Origin: Thalassobellus sp050294475
GTDB lineage: Bacteria; Bacteroidota; Bacteroidia; Flavobacteriales; Flavobacteriaceae
Reading direction: 5' to 3'
Length of the DNA: 64,000 nucleotides
Assembly: GCA_050294475.1 (NCBI GenBank)
Contig: JBNKOE010000013.1
Span: forward strand, 466,640-530,639
The notes beneath the pieces were generated by a model. The model was not told the DNA's origin. It made no database searches and saw only the letters and a program-made list of their open reading frames with translations. The position numbers and the translations under genes were made by a program. How positions within the stretch are numbered: the stretch's first letter is position 1; the number at the start of each line of letters is the position of its first letter. This document shows, one piece after another, positions 1 to 7,891 of the stretch.

Positions 1-1
1 C

Positions 2-793
2 GAAATAGCAGAATATGCCGATGTGTTATTTTTTGTAATACCTTCTGCTTTTATTCACAGTGAACTAGAAAAACTAACTGTTGATATTTCTAATAAAACA
101 ATAGTATCGGCCGTAAAAGGTATTATGCCAGAAACGGGACTTTTAGTTGGCGAGCATTTTCATTCTGTTTACAAATTACCTTACGATAATATTGCCGTTA
201 TTGCTGGTCCTTGCCACGCCGAAGAAGTTGCTTTAGAACGTTTATCTTACTTAACTATTTCATGCTCAGATAAGAAGAAAGCTCAAGCCATAGCCAGCAA
301 TTTATCAAGCGATTATATTAATACCAAAATTAGCGACGATATTATTGGTGTAGAATATGCCGTTATGCTTAAAAATATTTATGCCATTGCCGCAGGAATA
401 GCACACGGATTAGGTTATGGCGATAATTTTCAGAGTGTGTTAATGAGTAATGCCATTCGCGAAATGAAACGTTTTATTAAGAAAAGACATAAAATGAAGC
501 GTAACATAAATAATTCGGCTTATTTAGGCGATTTATTAGTTACAGGATATTCCGTTTTTTCTAGAAATCGCATGTTTGGAAACATGATTGGCAAAGGCTA
601 TACCGTAAAATCGGCTCAAATGGAAATGAGTATGGTTGCCGAAGGTTATTATGCTACAAAAAGTGCTCATTTACTGCATGAAAAAAATGCAAAAAAAACA
701 GAAATTCCTATTATAAATGCTGTTTATGAGATTTTATACGAAAACAAAAATCCGAAAAAAGTATTTAAAAAATTAACTGAACGGTTAGATTAA
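2..793 (+). CDS. gpsA: NAD(P)-dependent glycerol-3-phosphate dehydrogenase, 5' end outside window
   Basis: Cytosolic enzyme that reduces dihydroxyacetone phosphate to sn-glycerol 3-phosphate for phospholipid synthesis. The frame is open from base 2 (EIAEYADVLFFVIPS), so the N-terminal Rossmann GxGxxG part lies before the window; the GTG at 23 is not the true start. Visible family signatures are the VIAGPCHAEE stretch, the catalytic-lysine region AVMLKNIYAIAAGIAHGLGYGDN, and GDLLVTGYSVFSRNRMFG in the C-terminal helical domain. The C-terminus at base 793 looks natural. A hairpin with a T-run at 917-944 probably ends the transcript. The identification rests on several motifs in order and is secure; only the missing start is uncertain. 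Confidence 0.93.
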   Translation, partial: EIAEYADVLFFVIPSAFIHSELEKLTVDISNKTIVSAVKGIMPETGLLVGEHFHSVYKLPYDNIAVIAGPCHAEEVALERLSYLTISCSDKKKAQAIASNLSSDYINTKISDDIIGVEYAVMLKNIYAIAAGIAHGLGYGDNFQSVLMSNAIREMKRFIKKRHKMKRNINNSAYLGDLLVTGYSVFSRNRMFGNMIGKGYTVKSAQMEMSMVAEGYYATKSAHLLHEKNAKKTEIPIINAVYEILYENKNPKKVFKKLTERLD

Positions 794-853
794 AAATTTC
801 TTAACATTTATTTGGGCTTTACCTTTATCCTGAATTAATTTCAGAATAAAGGT

Positions 854-903
854 CGGGCTTTTGCAAAAAAACAAAAGGATGCCGCTGCAATCTCTAACGT
901 AGC
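854..903. repeat. Dispersed intergenic repeat, copy 1
   Basis: The block CGGGCTTTTGC...AAAAGGATGCCGCTGCAATC...TAACG reappears in inverted orientation at 2470-2535 (GGATTATAGCGACATCC...GGAAAGCC). Both copies lie in intergenic gaps. Just before this copy, bases 821-853 form a hairpin ACCTTTAT..CTGAA/TTCAG..ATAAAGGT. Function unknown; probably a genome-wide flavobacterial intergenic repeat. Confidence 0.5.
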
Positions 904-916
904 TTATTTACTAAGA

Positions 917-944
917 AATTCCTGTCTTCGCAGGAATTTTTTAT
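917..944 (+). terminator. Intrinsic terminator after gpsA
   Basis: Stem AATTCCTG (917-924) pairs with CAGGAATT (931-938), followed by a T-run to 942. It lies between the end of gpsA and the convergent gene ending at 948. Confidence 0.7.
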
Positions 945-947
945 TTG

Positions 948-1343
948 TTACTTTACCAAAACACCTTTCACATTCATTAAGGGAATAGGTTGTAATGCTT
1001 TTAAATTTATAGTATTTTTTCTAAATAAGTAAGTTTTATCAAACATGGTATTGCCTTCAAAAAAAGAAACTTTAAAGGTGTTATTTAATGCAAATAATTC
1101 TTCTTGCATCAACTCAATTTTAGCATAACTTTTTTTAGGAAGCCTATCTAGTTTCTTTCTAAAAGTAGAGGTTGTTTTATTTTCAGAATAACCATTGGTA
1201 ACAATAAGCACCATGTCTAAATCAACGTTTTTATCATTAATGATGTAGGCATTCCAATCTTGTGTTTTATAAATGTCGTTATACTCATTTACAATTGCAA
1301 CATAAACGTCTTCTACTTTTGGAATAATGATATCCTCTTTCAT
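948..1343 (-). CDS. Conserved hypothetical protein, 131 aa
   Basis: Not recognised as a named family. The protein starts MKEDIIIPKVEDVYVAIV and has mixed alpha/beta composition, without signal peptide, membrane segment or catalytic motif. Part of it (VDLDMVLIVTNGYSENKTTSTFRKKLDRLPKKSYAKIE) is typical of small cytosolic flavobacterial proteins. It lies upstream-facing into gpsA and downstream of pheS on the same strand, 52 bases away. The gap holds a CCTCCGCTGGAATGACAG piece resembling small intergenic repeats of this group. Coding use matches its neighbours, so I regard it as a real gene of unknown function. Confidence 0.7.
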   Translation of the reverse strand: MKEDIIIPKVEDVYVAIVNEYNDIYKTQDWNAYIINDKNVDLDMVLIVTNGYSENKTTSTFRKKLDRLPKKSYAKIELMQEELFALNNTFKVSFFEGNTMFDKTYLFRKNTINLKALQPIPLMNVKGVLVK

Positions 1344-1395
1344 AATAAACTAAGAAATTCAATTGAAAAGATTCTTGCCTCCGCTGGAATGACAG

Positions 1396-2415
1396 CTACA
1401 AAGCAGATTTAAACTGCTCTAAAAACCTAACATCATTTTCACTTAACAAACGAATATCTCCTATTTGATGTAATAACATAGCAATACGATCGATACCTAC
1501 ACCAAAAGCAAATCCTGAATATTCTTTAGCGTCTATTTTACAGTTTTCTAAAACATTAGGATCTACCATACCGCAACCACCAATTTCTAACCAACCGGTT
1601 CCTTTGGTTATTTTATAATCGGTTTCGGTTTCTAATCCCCAATACACATCTATCTCTGCACTTGGTTCTGTAAAAGGAAAGTATGATGGACGTAAACGTA
1701 TTTTACTTTTGCCAAACATTTCGGTTGTAAAGTGTTGAAGTGTTTGTTTTAAATCGGCAAAACTAACATCCTTATCAATATATAAACCTTCTACTTGATG
1801 AAAAAAACAGTGTGAACGCGCCGATATGGCTTCGTTTCTATAAACACGACCTGGTGAAATAGTACGAATAGGCGGTTTATTATTTTCCATATAACGTACT
1901 TGTACCGAACTGGTATGTGTACGCAATAAAATATCTGGATTGGTTTGAATAAAAAATGTATCCTGCATATCACGTGCCGGATGATATTCTGGTAAATTTA
2001 ATGCTGTAAAATTATGCCAATCATCTTCAATTTCGGGTCCTTCACTTACGTTAAAACCAATACGAGAAAAAATATCTATAATTTGATTTTTTACTATTGA
2101 TATTGGATGACGTGCTCCTATTTGAACAGGTTCTCCAGGACGTGACAAATCGCCGTAAACACCTTTTACTTCTTCTTTGCTTTCTAACTCTACCTTTAAA
2201 GCATTTACCTTGTCTTCAGCTGTTTTCTTTAAAGCATTTATAACTTGACCAAATTCTTTCTTTTGGTCGTTTGCTACGTTTTTAAACTCGGCAAAATATT
2301 GTTTTACAATTCCCTTTTGTCCTAAAAGCTTTATTCTATATGCTTCTACTTCTTCTTTGGTTTGTGCTTTAAAAGCTTCTGCTTCGGCTATAAGTTCTTT
2401 TATCTTATCTATCAT
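1396..2415 (-). CDS. pheS: Phenylalanine-tRNA ligase alpha subunit
   Basis: Catalytic alpha subunit of the cytosolic alpha2-beta2 enzyme that charges tRNA(Phe). At 339 residues it has the usual length. The N-terminal coiled coil (about 1-90) is followed by the class II catalytic core: GARHPISIVKNQIIDIFSRIGF, motif 2 in GRVYRNEAISARSHCFFHQVEG (about 189-210) and motif 3 in FGVGIDRIAMLLHQIGDIR (about 304-322). The acidic WGLETETDY stretch of the family is present. pheT is not adjacent, which is common in Bacteroidota. The start ATG at 2415 is preceded by a candidate promoter (TAAATTTG on the minus strand at 2445-2438). Confidence 0.97.
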   Translation of the reverse strand: MIDKIKELIAEAEAFKAQTKEEVEAYRIKLLGQKGIVKQYFAEFKNVANDQKKEFGQVINALKKTAEDKVNALKVELESKEEVKGVYGDLSRPGEPVQIGARHPISIVKNQIIDIFSRIGFNVSEGPEIEDDWHNFTALNLPEYHPARDMQDTFFIQTNPDILLRTHTSSVQVRYMENNKPPIRTISPGRVYRNEAISARSHCFFHQVEGLYIDKDVSFADLKQTLQHFTTEMFGKSKIRLRPSYFPFTEPSAEIDVYWGLETETDYKITKGTGWLEIGGCGMVDPNVLENCKIDAKEYSGFAFGVGIDRIAMLLHQIGDIRLLSENDVRFLEQFKSAL

Positions 2416-2437
2416 GACGTCATTTCAAAAATGAATG

Positions 2438-2445
2438 CAAATTTA
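2438..2445 (-). promoter_or_regulatory. Candidate -7 element for pheS
   Basis: TAAATTTG on the minus strand fits the Bacteroidota consensus TAnnTTTG, 23 bases before the pheS ATG. No convincing -33 TTG box was seen, so this is tentative. Confidence 0.35.
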
Positions 2446-2469
2446 ATCAAATTATTGGGATTTGCGTTA

Positions 2470-2535
2470 AGGATTATAGCGACATCCTTTTTACTTTTTT
2501 GTAAAAAGATATAGCGGAAAGCCTGACTTTTTGTT
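2470..2535. repeat. Dispersed intergenic repeat, copy 2
   Basis: Inverted relative of the repeat at 854-903: GGATTATAGCGACATCC, an internal TTTTTAC..GTAAAAAG palindrome, then GATATAGCGGAAAGCC. It fills the gap between pheS and the gene ending at 2561. Confidence 0.5.
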
Positions 2536-2560
2536 TTTCTCAAAAAGTAACGCCCAAAAA

Positions 2561-2917
2561 CTAATCTATATATTCAGTCTCTAAAAAATAGTTTACAATG
2601 GCTTCTTTCATTAACACACTTTGCTCGCCTGCTTTTAAATGTGGTAAAGCTTCTAAAATTTTGTAATGTGGCCAACCTTCATTATCTACATAATCGAGTT
2701 CGTAATAACCATAAGGTGTTAGCAGTTTACAAATAGCAATATGCATTAAATCTAACTTTTGTTCTTTTTTAAAGCTTTGTTCTAACTGCCCAAGTTCTTG
2801 TACGCCTATTAAATAAATAATAGCATCGAGATCTAGCGTGTCTCCACCAGCAAATTGATTTGATAGTTTTTCTACCACCAAATCCCAGCGTTCCTTTAAT
2901 TCTTCGTCTCTTGCCAT
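2561..2917 (-). CDS. Conserved hypothetical protein, 118 aa
   Basis: A small acidic, all-helical-looking cytosolic protein (MARDEELKERWDLVVEKLSNQF...). I remember this sequence type as a conserved Bacteroidota hypothetical but know no function. Recurring features are GDTLDLDAIIYLIGVQELGQ and the central HIAICKLLTPYGYYELDYVDNEGWPH. There is no signal peptide or transmembrane segment. It is divergent from the CvpA-like gene at 2991, with TAnnTTTG-type elements on both strands in the 73-base gap. Gene call sure, function unknown. Confidence 0.8.
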   Translation of the reverse strand: MARDEELKERWDLVVEKLSNQFAGGDTLDLDAIIYLIGVQELGQLEQSFKKEQKLDLMHIAICKLLTPYGYYELDYVDNEGWPHYKILEALPHLKAGEQSVLMKEAIVNYFLETEYID

Positions 2918-2934
2918 AATAATTTTAAAGCAAC

Positions 2935-2942
2935 AAAGTTAA
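2935..2942 (-). promoter_or_regulatory. Candidate -7 element for the 118-aa gene
   Basis: TAACTTTG on the minus strand matches TAnnTTTG, 18 bases before the ATG at 2917. The -33 box is not evident. Confidence 0.4.
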
Positions 2943-2966
2943 TAAACATAAGTGTTACTATTATTT

Positions 2967-2974
2967 TATATTTG
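2967..2974 (+). promoter_or_regulatory. Candidate -7 element for the CvpA-like gene
   Basis: TATATTTG matches TAnnTTTG, 17 bases before the ATG at 2991. It lies inside the longer reading frame that begins with GTG at 2952, which supports the later start. Confidence 0.4.
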
Positions 2975-2990
2975 CTTAAATTGTGTACTT

Positions 2991-3506
2991 ATGAGTGTTA
3001 TTGATATTGTTTTAGGAGCTTTAATTTTATTTGGACTTGTTAGAGGTTTTATGAAAGGGCTTTTTGTTGAAGTGTCCTCTTTAATTGCACTTGTTGCCGG
3101 TGTTTATGGCGCTATACATTTTAGCAATTTTGCTGCCGAATTTTTAGAAACTAAAACGGAATGGGATGAAAAAACCATTAATATTGTTGCTTTTGCAGTC
3201 ACCTTTATACTTATTGTTTTAGCCATAGCTTTAGCAGGAAAAGCACTTACTAAATTAGCCAATTTTGCAGCACTTGGTATTTTAAACAAAATGCTTGGTG
3301 GTATTTTTGGAGCTTTAAAAATTGCGCTTATTTTAAGCGTAGTGCTAAATATTTTTGACAAACTAAATAGTACCATTACGTTTGTTGATGAAGAAGATAT
3401 TGAAGACACCATACTTTACAAACCTGTGAAGCAGATTTTTCCAATGATTTTTCCAAATCTTTTAGAGCCTAAAGAAACGGATACTGTTTCTGAAAATAAC
3501 TCGTAA
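2991..3506 (+). CDS. CvpA family membrane protein
   Basis: Inner-membrane protein of the CvpA family, named for a colicin V production factor. Members are small multi-spanning proteins linked to envelope stress and secretion, with no firm biochemical role. From the ATG at 2991 it has 171 residues. MSVIDIVLGALILFGLVRGFMKG and the following three hydrophobic segments (LIALVAGVYGAIHF; INIVAFAVTFILIVLAIAL; GGIFGALKIALILSVVL) show the usual four-helix pattern with the conserved RGFxKG motif after the first helix. An in-frame GTG at 2952 would add 13 residues but overlaps the promoter. The C-terminal tail is polar. Confidence 0.88.
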   Translation: MSVIDIVLGALILFGLVRGFMKGLFVEVSSLIALVAGVYGAIHFSNFAAEFLETKTEWDEKTINIVAFAVTFILIVLAIALAGKALTKLANFAALGILNKMLGGIFGALKIALILSVVLNIFDKLNSTITFVDEEDIEDTILYKPVKQIFPMIFPNLLEPKETDTVSENNS

Positions 3507-3529
3507 AAACGAAATTAGATAATTTTGTT

Positions 3530-4156
3530 CTAATCTAAATGGTAAATTTCTCTGATGCTTTCGAGAATATTTACAAAATCAATTTTTAAATCGATTAGTT
3601 TCCCGGTATGAATATCGAAAACCCAGCCATGAACTTTTAATCCTCTTTCTCTTGAAGCTTTTTGCACCGCAGCTGTTTTTATGAGGTTTACACATTGTTC
3701 TTGCACATTTAACTCTACCAAACGGTCATATTTTTTTTCTTCATCCTTAATAGCGTTTAGCTCGTTTTTATGAATACGATATACATCTCGAATATTACGT
3801 AACCAAGGATTTAAAATTCCTAAATCGGCAGATTGCATTGCCGCTTTTACACCACCACAAGCATAGTGTCCGCAAACTATAATATGTTTAACTTTTAAAT
3901 GATCTACTGCATAATTTACAACAGACATAACATTTAAATCTATACTAATAACCATATTGGCTATATTTCTGTGTACAAAAACTTCACCTGGTTTTGCTCC
4001 CATTAGTTCCTCTGCCGTTGCACGGCTATCACTACAACCAATATATAATAACTCTGGATTTTGACCTCTCCCTAATTCTTCAAAATAATCCTTTTGAACC
4101 TCTAGTTTATTTTTAATCCAAACTTTGTTATTCTCAAATACTTTATCTAAATCCAT
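3530..4156 (-). CDS. Beta-class carbonic anhydrase (copy 1)
   Basis: Zinc enzyme interconverting CO2 and bicarbonate. With the start at 4156 it has 208 residues. The zinc ligands and catalytic dyad are visible: Cys41-Ser-Asp43-Ser-Arg45 and His97-Tyr-Ala-Cys100-Gly-Gly. A longer frame to 4210 would add 18 basic residues and overlap the upstream SulP gene by 43 bases, while ATG 4156 leaves an 11-base gap; I prefer the latter. It directly follows a SulP transporter gene, so the pair likely forms a transport and hydration module for bicarbonate. No signal peptide, hence cytosolic. Confidence 0.93.
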   Translation of the reverse strand: MDLDKVFENNKVWIKNKLEVQKDYFEELGRGQNPELLYIGCSDSRATAEELMGAKPGEVFVHRNIANMVISIDLNVMSVVNYAVDHLKVKHIIVCGHYACGGVKAAMQSADLGILNPWLRNIRDVYRIHKNELNAIKDEEKKYDRLVELNVQEQCVNLIKTAAVQKASRERGLKVHGWVFDIHTGKLIDLKIDFVNILESIREIYHLD

Positions 4157-4167
4157 AGTCTTTTTTG

Positions 4168-6030
4168 TTAATCTATATCCTTTCCGTTTGATTTTATCCA
4201 TTCTAAACACATTTTAAAATTGTCAAAAATGTGTTCTCTAGGAATTAAATCTGGAATAATATCAATACGTTCCATCATATATTTAGGCTGATTAAGTAAG
4301 CCAACAAATAGTACTTCAATATTTTTCTTATTTAAATCTTGAAGCATATCTTCCATAGCATACAACCCAGACTGATCCATATATTGCATACGCCCAAGCC
4401 TAATAATAACCGTTTTTGCTGTATCTGGTATTTGAGCTGATAATTGTTGAAAATCGCTAGTAGAACCAAAAAACAAAGGTCCCTTTAAATGTTTTATAAA
4501 GACTTCTTCTTTTAAATTTTCTGGAAACCCTATCTCGTCTGTCCAAGTTTCTTCTTTTAAAGGTTTAACATCACTTCTTTCTGCCGTTAAATCTCCTATT
4601 TTTTTCATAAACATTAAAGAAGCAATAACTAAACCAATACCAACTGCGTAAATTAAATCCCAAAAAGTAGAAAGTAATAATACTACAATCATTATTAAAA
4701 CTTCTGAACTTAGCTTTAATGGTCCTAATTTGATATCTTTTGGTAAACTAGGAATGGCTTTTAATCCTTTATAATCCATAACTCCAATACCCACAGTTAT
4801 TAAGATACCTGCTAAAACAGCCGCTGGAATTTTTGATGCAACAGGACCAAGCGCCAATAATATGATTAATAATAATATTCCAGCTATCATTCCAGATAGC
4901 TTTGTTTTTCCTCCAGATGTAATATTAACTACAGTTCTTATAGTTGCTCCCGCACCTGGAATACCTCCAAAAATGGCTGCAATACTATTACCAATACCTT
5001 GTCCAACCAATTCCTTATTTGGTTTATGCTTTGTTTTGGTCATATTATCTGCAACAACACTGGTTAATAAAGAATCTATCGCCCCAAGTAAAGACAATGT
5101 AAGTGCTGTGAAAATATATGGTGTGATATTACTTAATTGAAAACCAGTAAATATTTCTATATTTGGAATTGGAAGTCCACTAGGAATTTCTTCAATGGGT
5201 CTATATTTTAGATTAAAACCAACTGCTATTCCAGACATTACAATTAAAGCTACCAGTGTACTTGGTACTGCCTTAGTAATCCGCTTAAAACCATAAATTA
5301 TAAAAATAGTACCTAATGCTAATATTAATTCTAACCAGTTAATATTTTGTACAGCTCTTGGTAAAATTTTTATTACTCCAAAAGATTTTTTGCCTTCATT
5401 TTTTGCCAGATTTTGTGATTCTTTTAGAATATCTTCTTTAGAAATTGCCTGTGATCTGGTAATAGTTTCATTAAAATCATCTAATACTAAAATGCCTTCT
5501 TTAGCTTCTTCTTCAACAATATTTCTAAGTATAGAATTTTCTGCTTGTAGCTTAAACGTACTAACAAATTCGACATCTTCTTTTGGATAATATCCTAAAG
5601 TTGGCAAAATTTGAGTTAGTAAAATAATAACACCTATAGCCGTCATAAAACCAGAAACTACAGGATATGGTATATACCTAATATATTTTCCTAAACCTAA
5701 AACTCCTAAACCAACCTGCATGAGTCCTGCTAATAAAAACACGGTAAGAATTACAGGCAGCGCTTTATTTATATCGCCATTATTAGTAGCAATAATTCCC
5801 GCTATAACAACCATACTTACTGCGGTCATTGGTGCTGTTGGTCCAGAAATCTGTGTACTCGTTCCTCCAAAAAGAGCTGCGAAAAAACTTATAAAAATAG
5901 CTCCATAAAGTCCTGCAGTTGGCCCTAACCCTGATGATACACCAAAAGCCAAGGCTAATGGCAGTGCAACAATACCAGCTGTAATACCACCAAATACATC
6001 TCCTCTAATATTTGAAAACAAGTTTTTCAT
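4168..6030 (-). CDS. SulP family anion transporter with STAS domain (copy 1)
   Basis: Inner-membrane anion transporter of the SLC26/SulP family (620 aa). The N-terminal part has the family signature GGITAGIVALPLALAFGVSSGLGPTAG in the first helix and many hydrophobic helices to about residue 480. The cytoplasmic C-terminus is a STAS domain (about 500-610; IRLGRMQYMDQSGLYAMEDML). An unusually long hydrophilic loop (about 150-225) interrupts the membrane part. The family carries sulfate or bicarbonate. Because a beta-carbonic anhydrase follows immediately in the same operon, bicarbonate is the better guess, but the substrate is inferred from context only. Confidence 0.93.
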   Translation of the reverse strand: MKNLFSNIRGDVFGGITAGIVALPLALAFGVSSGLGPTAGLYGAIFISFFAALFGGTSTQISGPTAPMTAVSMVVIAGIIATNNGDINKALPVILTVFLLAGLMQVGLGVLGLGKYIRYIPYPVVSGFMTAIGVIILLTQILPTLGYYPKEDVEFVSTFKLQAENSILRNIVEEEAKEGILVLDDFNETITRSQAISKEDILKESQNLAKNEGKKSFGVIKILPRAVQNINWLELILALGTIFIIYGFKRITKAVPSTLVALIVMSGIAVGFNLKYRPIEEIPSGLPIPNIEIFTGFQLSNITPYIFTALTLSLLGAIDSLLTSVVADNMTKTKHKPNKELVGQGIGNSIAAIFGGIPGAGATIRTVVNITSGGKTKLSGMIAGILLLIILLALGPVASKIPAAVLAGILITVGIGVMDYKGLKAIPSLPKDIKLGPLKLSSEVLIMIVVLLLSTFWDLIYAVGIGLVIASLMFMKKIGDLTAERSDVKPLKEETWTDEIGFPENLKEEVFIKHLKGPLFFGSTSDFQQLSAQIPDTAKTVIIRLGRMQYMDQSGLYAMEDMLQDLNKKNIEVLFVGLLNQPKYMMERIDIIPDLIPREHIFDNFKMCLEWIKSNGKDID

Positions 6031-6120
6031 ATATACTTCTTAAGAATTTCGAAGTTAATTCATATTAATGAGTCGTCCTAAAATAGATTGACAGATTTTA
6101 ATTTTAATAAAATACAACTA

Positions 6121-6146
6121 AACCAGAGAATTTAACTTCTCTGGTT
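6121..6146. terminator. Symmetrical terminator hairpin between the two SulP modules
   Basis: AACCAGAGAA (6121-6130) pairs with TTCTCTGGTT (6137-6146) around a 6-base loop and is followed by a T-run on the plus strand. It stands downstream of the minus-strand carbonic anhydrase 2 operon and upstream of SulP 1, so it probably ends the former, although the minus-strand T-run is weaker. Confidence 0.55.
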
Positions 6147-6182
6147 TTTTGCTGTGTATAAAATTTAGATGTTTTCATATTT

Positions 6183-6377
6183 CTAAGATATTTGTTTTAT
6201 AGCAAATGGTCTTAAATTTTGTATCCAAGTAAAGGTAACAACTCCATTCCTGTTGTTTTTAAGTTTTTTGTTTCCAATGCAAATAAACCAATTGCCAAAA
6301 TTGCTATCTTAACTTTGCGTAAAAAAGGGTAGCATTAATACAAAGACTAATACTACCCATGCTGCTTTCTTTTTCAT
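6183..6377 (-). pseudogene. Decayed small secreted-protein gene, resembling the start of a DUF2490 protein
   Basis: From ATG 6377 the minus strand reads a signal peptide (MKKKAAWVVLVFVLMLPFFT, then QS), hits TAA at 6311-6309, and continues in the same frame with DSNFGNWFICIGNKKLKNNR for 41 residues to a TAG. A CAA-to-TAA change would explain the first stop, since the usual text would be QSQDSNFGNW. SNFGNWxxYxGNKK is how I remember DUF2490 outer-membrane barrel proteins beginning, so this looks like a remnant of one that also lost its middle. It lies directly after carbonic anhydrase 2 on the same strand. The family match is from memory; the broken frame is seen directly. Confidence 0.5.
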
Positions 6378-6407
6378 AAAAATATTTCCCATCGAAAGCT
6401 ATTTTCT

Positions 6408-7037
6408 TTAATCATAAAATTTAACCTCACCAGTATGAATATCATACATAGCTCCTACAATTTTAATTTCACCATTATTTTGCATTTCAGCCAAAACTGG
6501 GCTTTCGTCCATGATTCTATCTATAGTTAAAAGCACATTTTTATTGGCTACATTATTAACAAACTCTAAGTTTGATGAATTTCTTAAATTAGAATCTGTA
6601 GGTTCACTCACCGCTTTTACAGCAGGTTTAATTTTACTTAACATCTTTGTTAAGTTACCTAACTTAGCATCATCACAAGCTCCTTTTACAGCTCCACAAC
6701 TTGTATGCCCTAAAACCACAATTACCTTTGTTCCTGCTAGTTTACATGCAAACTCCATACTTCCTAAAATATCTTCATTTACAAAATTTCCTGCTATACG
6801 AACACTAAATATATCTCCTAAACCTTGATCGAAAACTAATTCTGCAGACACTCTTGAATCTATACAACTTAAAATAGTTGCAAACGGAAATTGCCCTTCG
6901 CTAGTATCATTTACTTGCTCTAATAAATTCCTATTGGCTTTTAAATTATTTTGAAACCTTTGATTGCCTTGTTTTAAAAAATCTAGAGCCTTTTCAGGCG
7001 TCATAGTTGCTTGTGTTTCTCTTGTATGTGCTTTCAT
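6408..7037 (-). CDS. Beta-class carbonic anhydrase (copy 2)
   Basis: Second beta-carbonic anhydrase, 209 residues, clearly divergent from copy 1. The active-site residues are Cys58-Ile-Asp60-Ser-Arg62 and His111-Thr-Ser-Cys114-Gly. The N-terminal helix TPEKALDFLKQGNQRFQNN and the text GDIFSVRIAGNFVNEDILGSMEFA are typical of the larger bacterial beta class. It is the last intact gene of a minus-strand operon SulP 2 - universal stress protein - carbonic anhydrase 2, 14 bases after the stress-protein stop. No signal peptide is seen, so CO2/bicarbonate interconversion would be in the cytosol. Confidence 0.94.
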   Translation of the reverse strand: MKAHTRETQATMTPEKALDFLKQGNQRFQNNLKANRNLLEQVNDTSEGQFPFATILSCIDSRVSAELVFDQGLGDIFSVRIAGNFVNEDILGSMEFACKLAGTKVIVVLGHTSCGAVKGACDDAKLGNLTKMLSKIKPAVKAVSEPTDSNLRNSSNLEFVNNVANKNVLLTIDRIMDESPVLAEMQNNGEIKIVGAMYDIHTGEVKFYD

Positions 7038-7051
7038 AATATTTTATTAAC

Positions 7052-7885
7052 TTAATTAAAAATTTCTTGTTTTGTAATGGTTTGTGCACCTGAAAATAAT
7101 AGAGAAACATTCAATTTATTTATCACCTCTTTAATATCAGACTCCATTAAACTTAATTTATTTGTTGCTTTTTTATTATCTCTATTTACACACAATAAAT
7201 TAATATTGTTTTTTGATAAATAATTAGAAATGTTGGCTATTGTGTTGTCACTCTTTTCAAATACGTATTCTATCGTTTTTTTATCTTCAAACAAATTTGA
7301 ACCACTTAAAATATCTGAATTATTCGCTATTTTAAAAGATTTTAAAGGAACCTTAGAATGCTTTACTAACTTTTTTACATACTCTAACGAACCATTTACA
7401 TCATTTAATAACCCTAATGATAAATTATTATTTGGTTCTAAAGCATTGTTATTAGCAGCTATCATAATTAACCCTTTATGTTTTTTTAAAACGAATTGAG
7501 TGATACTATCTCCTAAAATATTAAAAGCTTTAGGCTTCTTTTTACCCAAAACAATTATATCGGGTTTATGTTTTGAAATGTACTCTCCAATTTCATTTTT
7601 TACATTTCCAAAAGAATAACTGAAATTTATATCTACGCCATACGTTTCAATAATAGGTTTTATAAAATTTTGTATTACTTTTTTTGTTGTACTTTGCTCT
7701 TCATTGATAGTACGAAAAGCCGATAATTGACTTTCCTTTTCAACTACATCAATGGCTTTTTTTACATGAAAAAATTCAATATCGCCATTTAACATATTTG
7801 CAAGACTTACAGTACTTTTTAGTATTGTACTAGTAGAATTATTTAAATCTGACAGTATTAATATTTTACAGTTTTCGTTTTTCAT
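7052..7885 (-). CDS. Universal stress protein, two-domain
   Basis: A 277-residue UspA-superfamily protein with two tandem alpha/beta domains. The first (about 1-145) begins CKILILSDLNNSTSTILKSTVSLANML and ends KPDIIVLGKKKPKAFNILGDSITQFVLKKHKGLIMIAA, the usual position of the ATP-binding glycine-rich loop, here weakly conserved. The second half is more divergent and ends at about residue 265. The gene lies 6 bases after SulP 2 and before carbonic anhydrase 2, so it may sense or modulate the transporter's activity; that is inference from the operon only. Confidence 0.82.
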   Translation of the reverse strand: MKNENCKILILSDLNNSTSTILKSTVSLANMLNGDIEFFHVKKAIDVVEKESQLSAFRTINEEQSTTKKVIQNFIKPIIETYGVDINFSYSFGNVKNEIGEYISKHKPDIIVLGKKKPKAFNILGDSITQFVLKKHKGLIMIAANNNALEPNNNLSLGLLNDVNGSLEYVKKLVKHSKVPLKSFKIANNSDILSGSNLFEDKKTIEYVFEKSDNTIANISNYLSKNNINLLCVNRDNKKATNKLSLMESDIKEVINKLNVSLLFSGAQTITKQEIFN

Positions 7886-7891
7886 GATATT

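Noticed and set aside
3512..3540. Hairpin between the CvpA-like and carbonic anhydrase genes as a terminator
   Set aside because: Stem is only about 6-7 AT pairs and overlaps the carbonic anhydrase stop; too weak to claim.
4862..5908. Several plus-strand open frames within SulP 1
   Set aside because: Antisense shadows of membrane helices; no independent start context.
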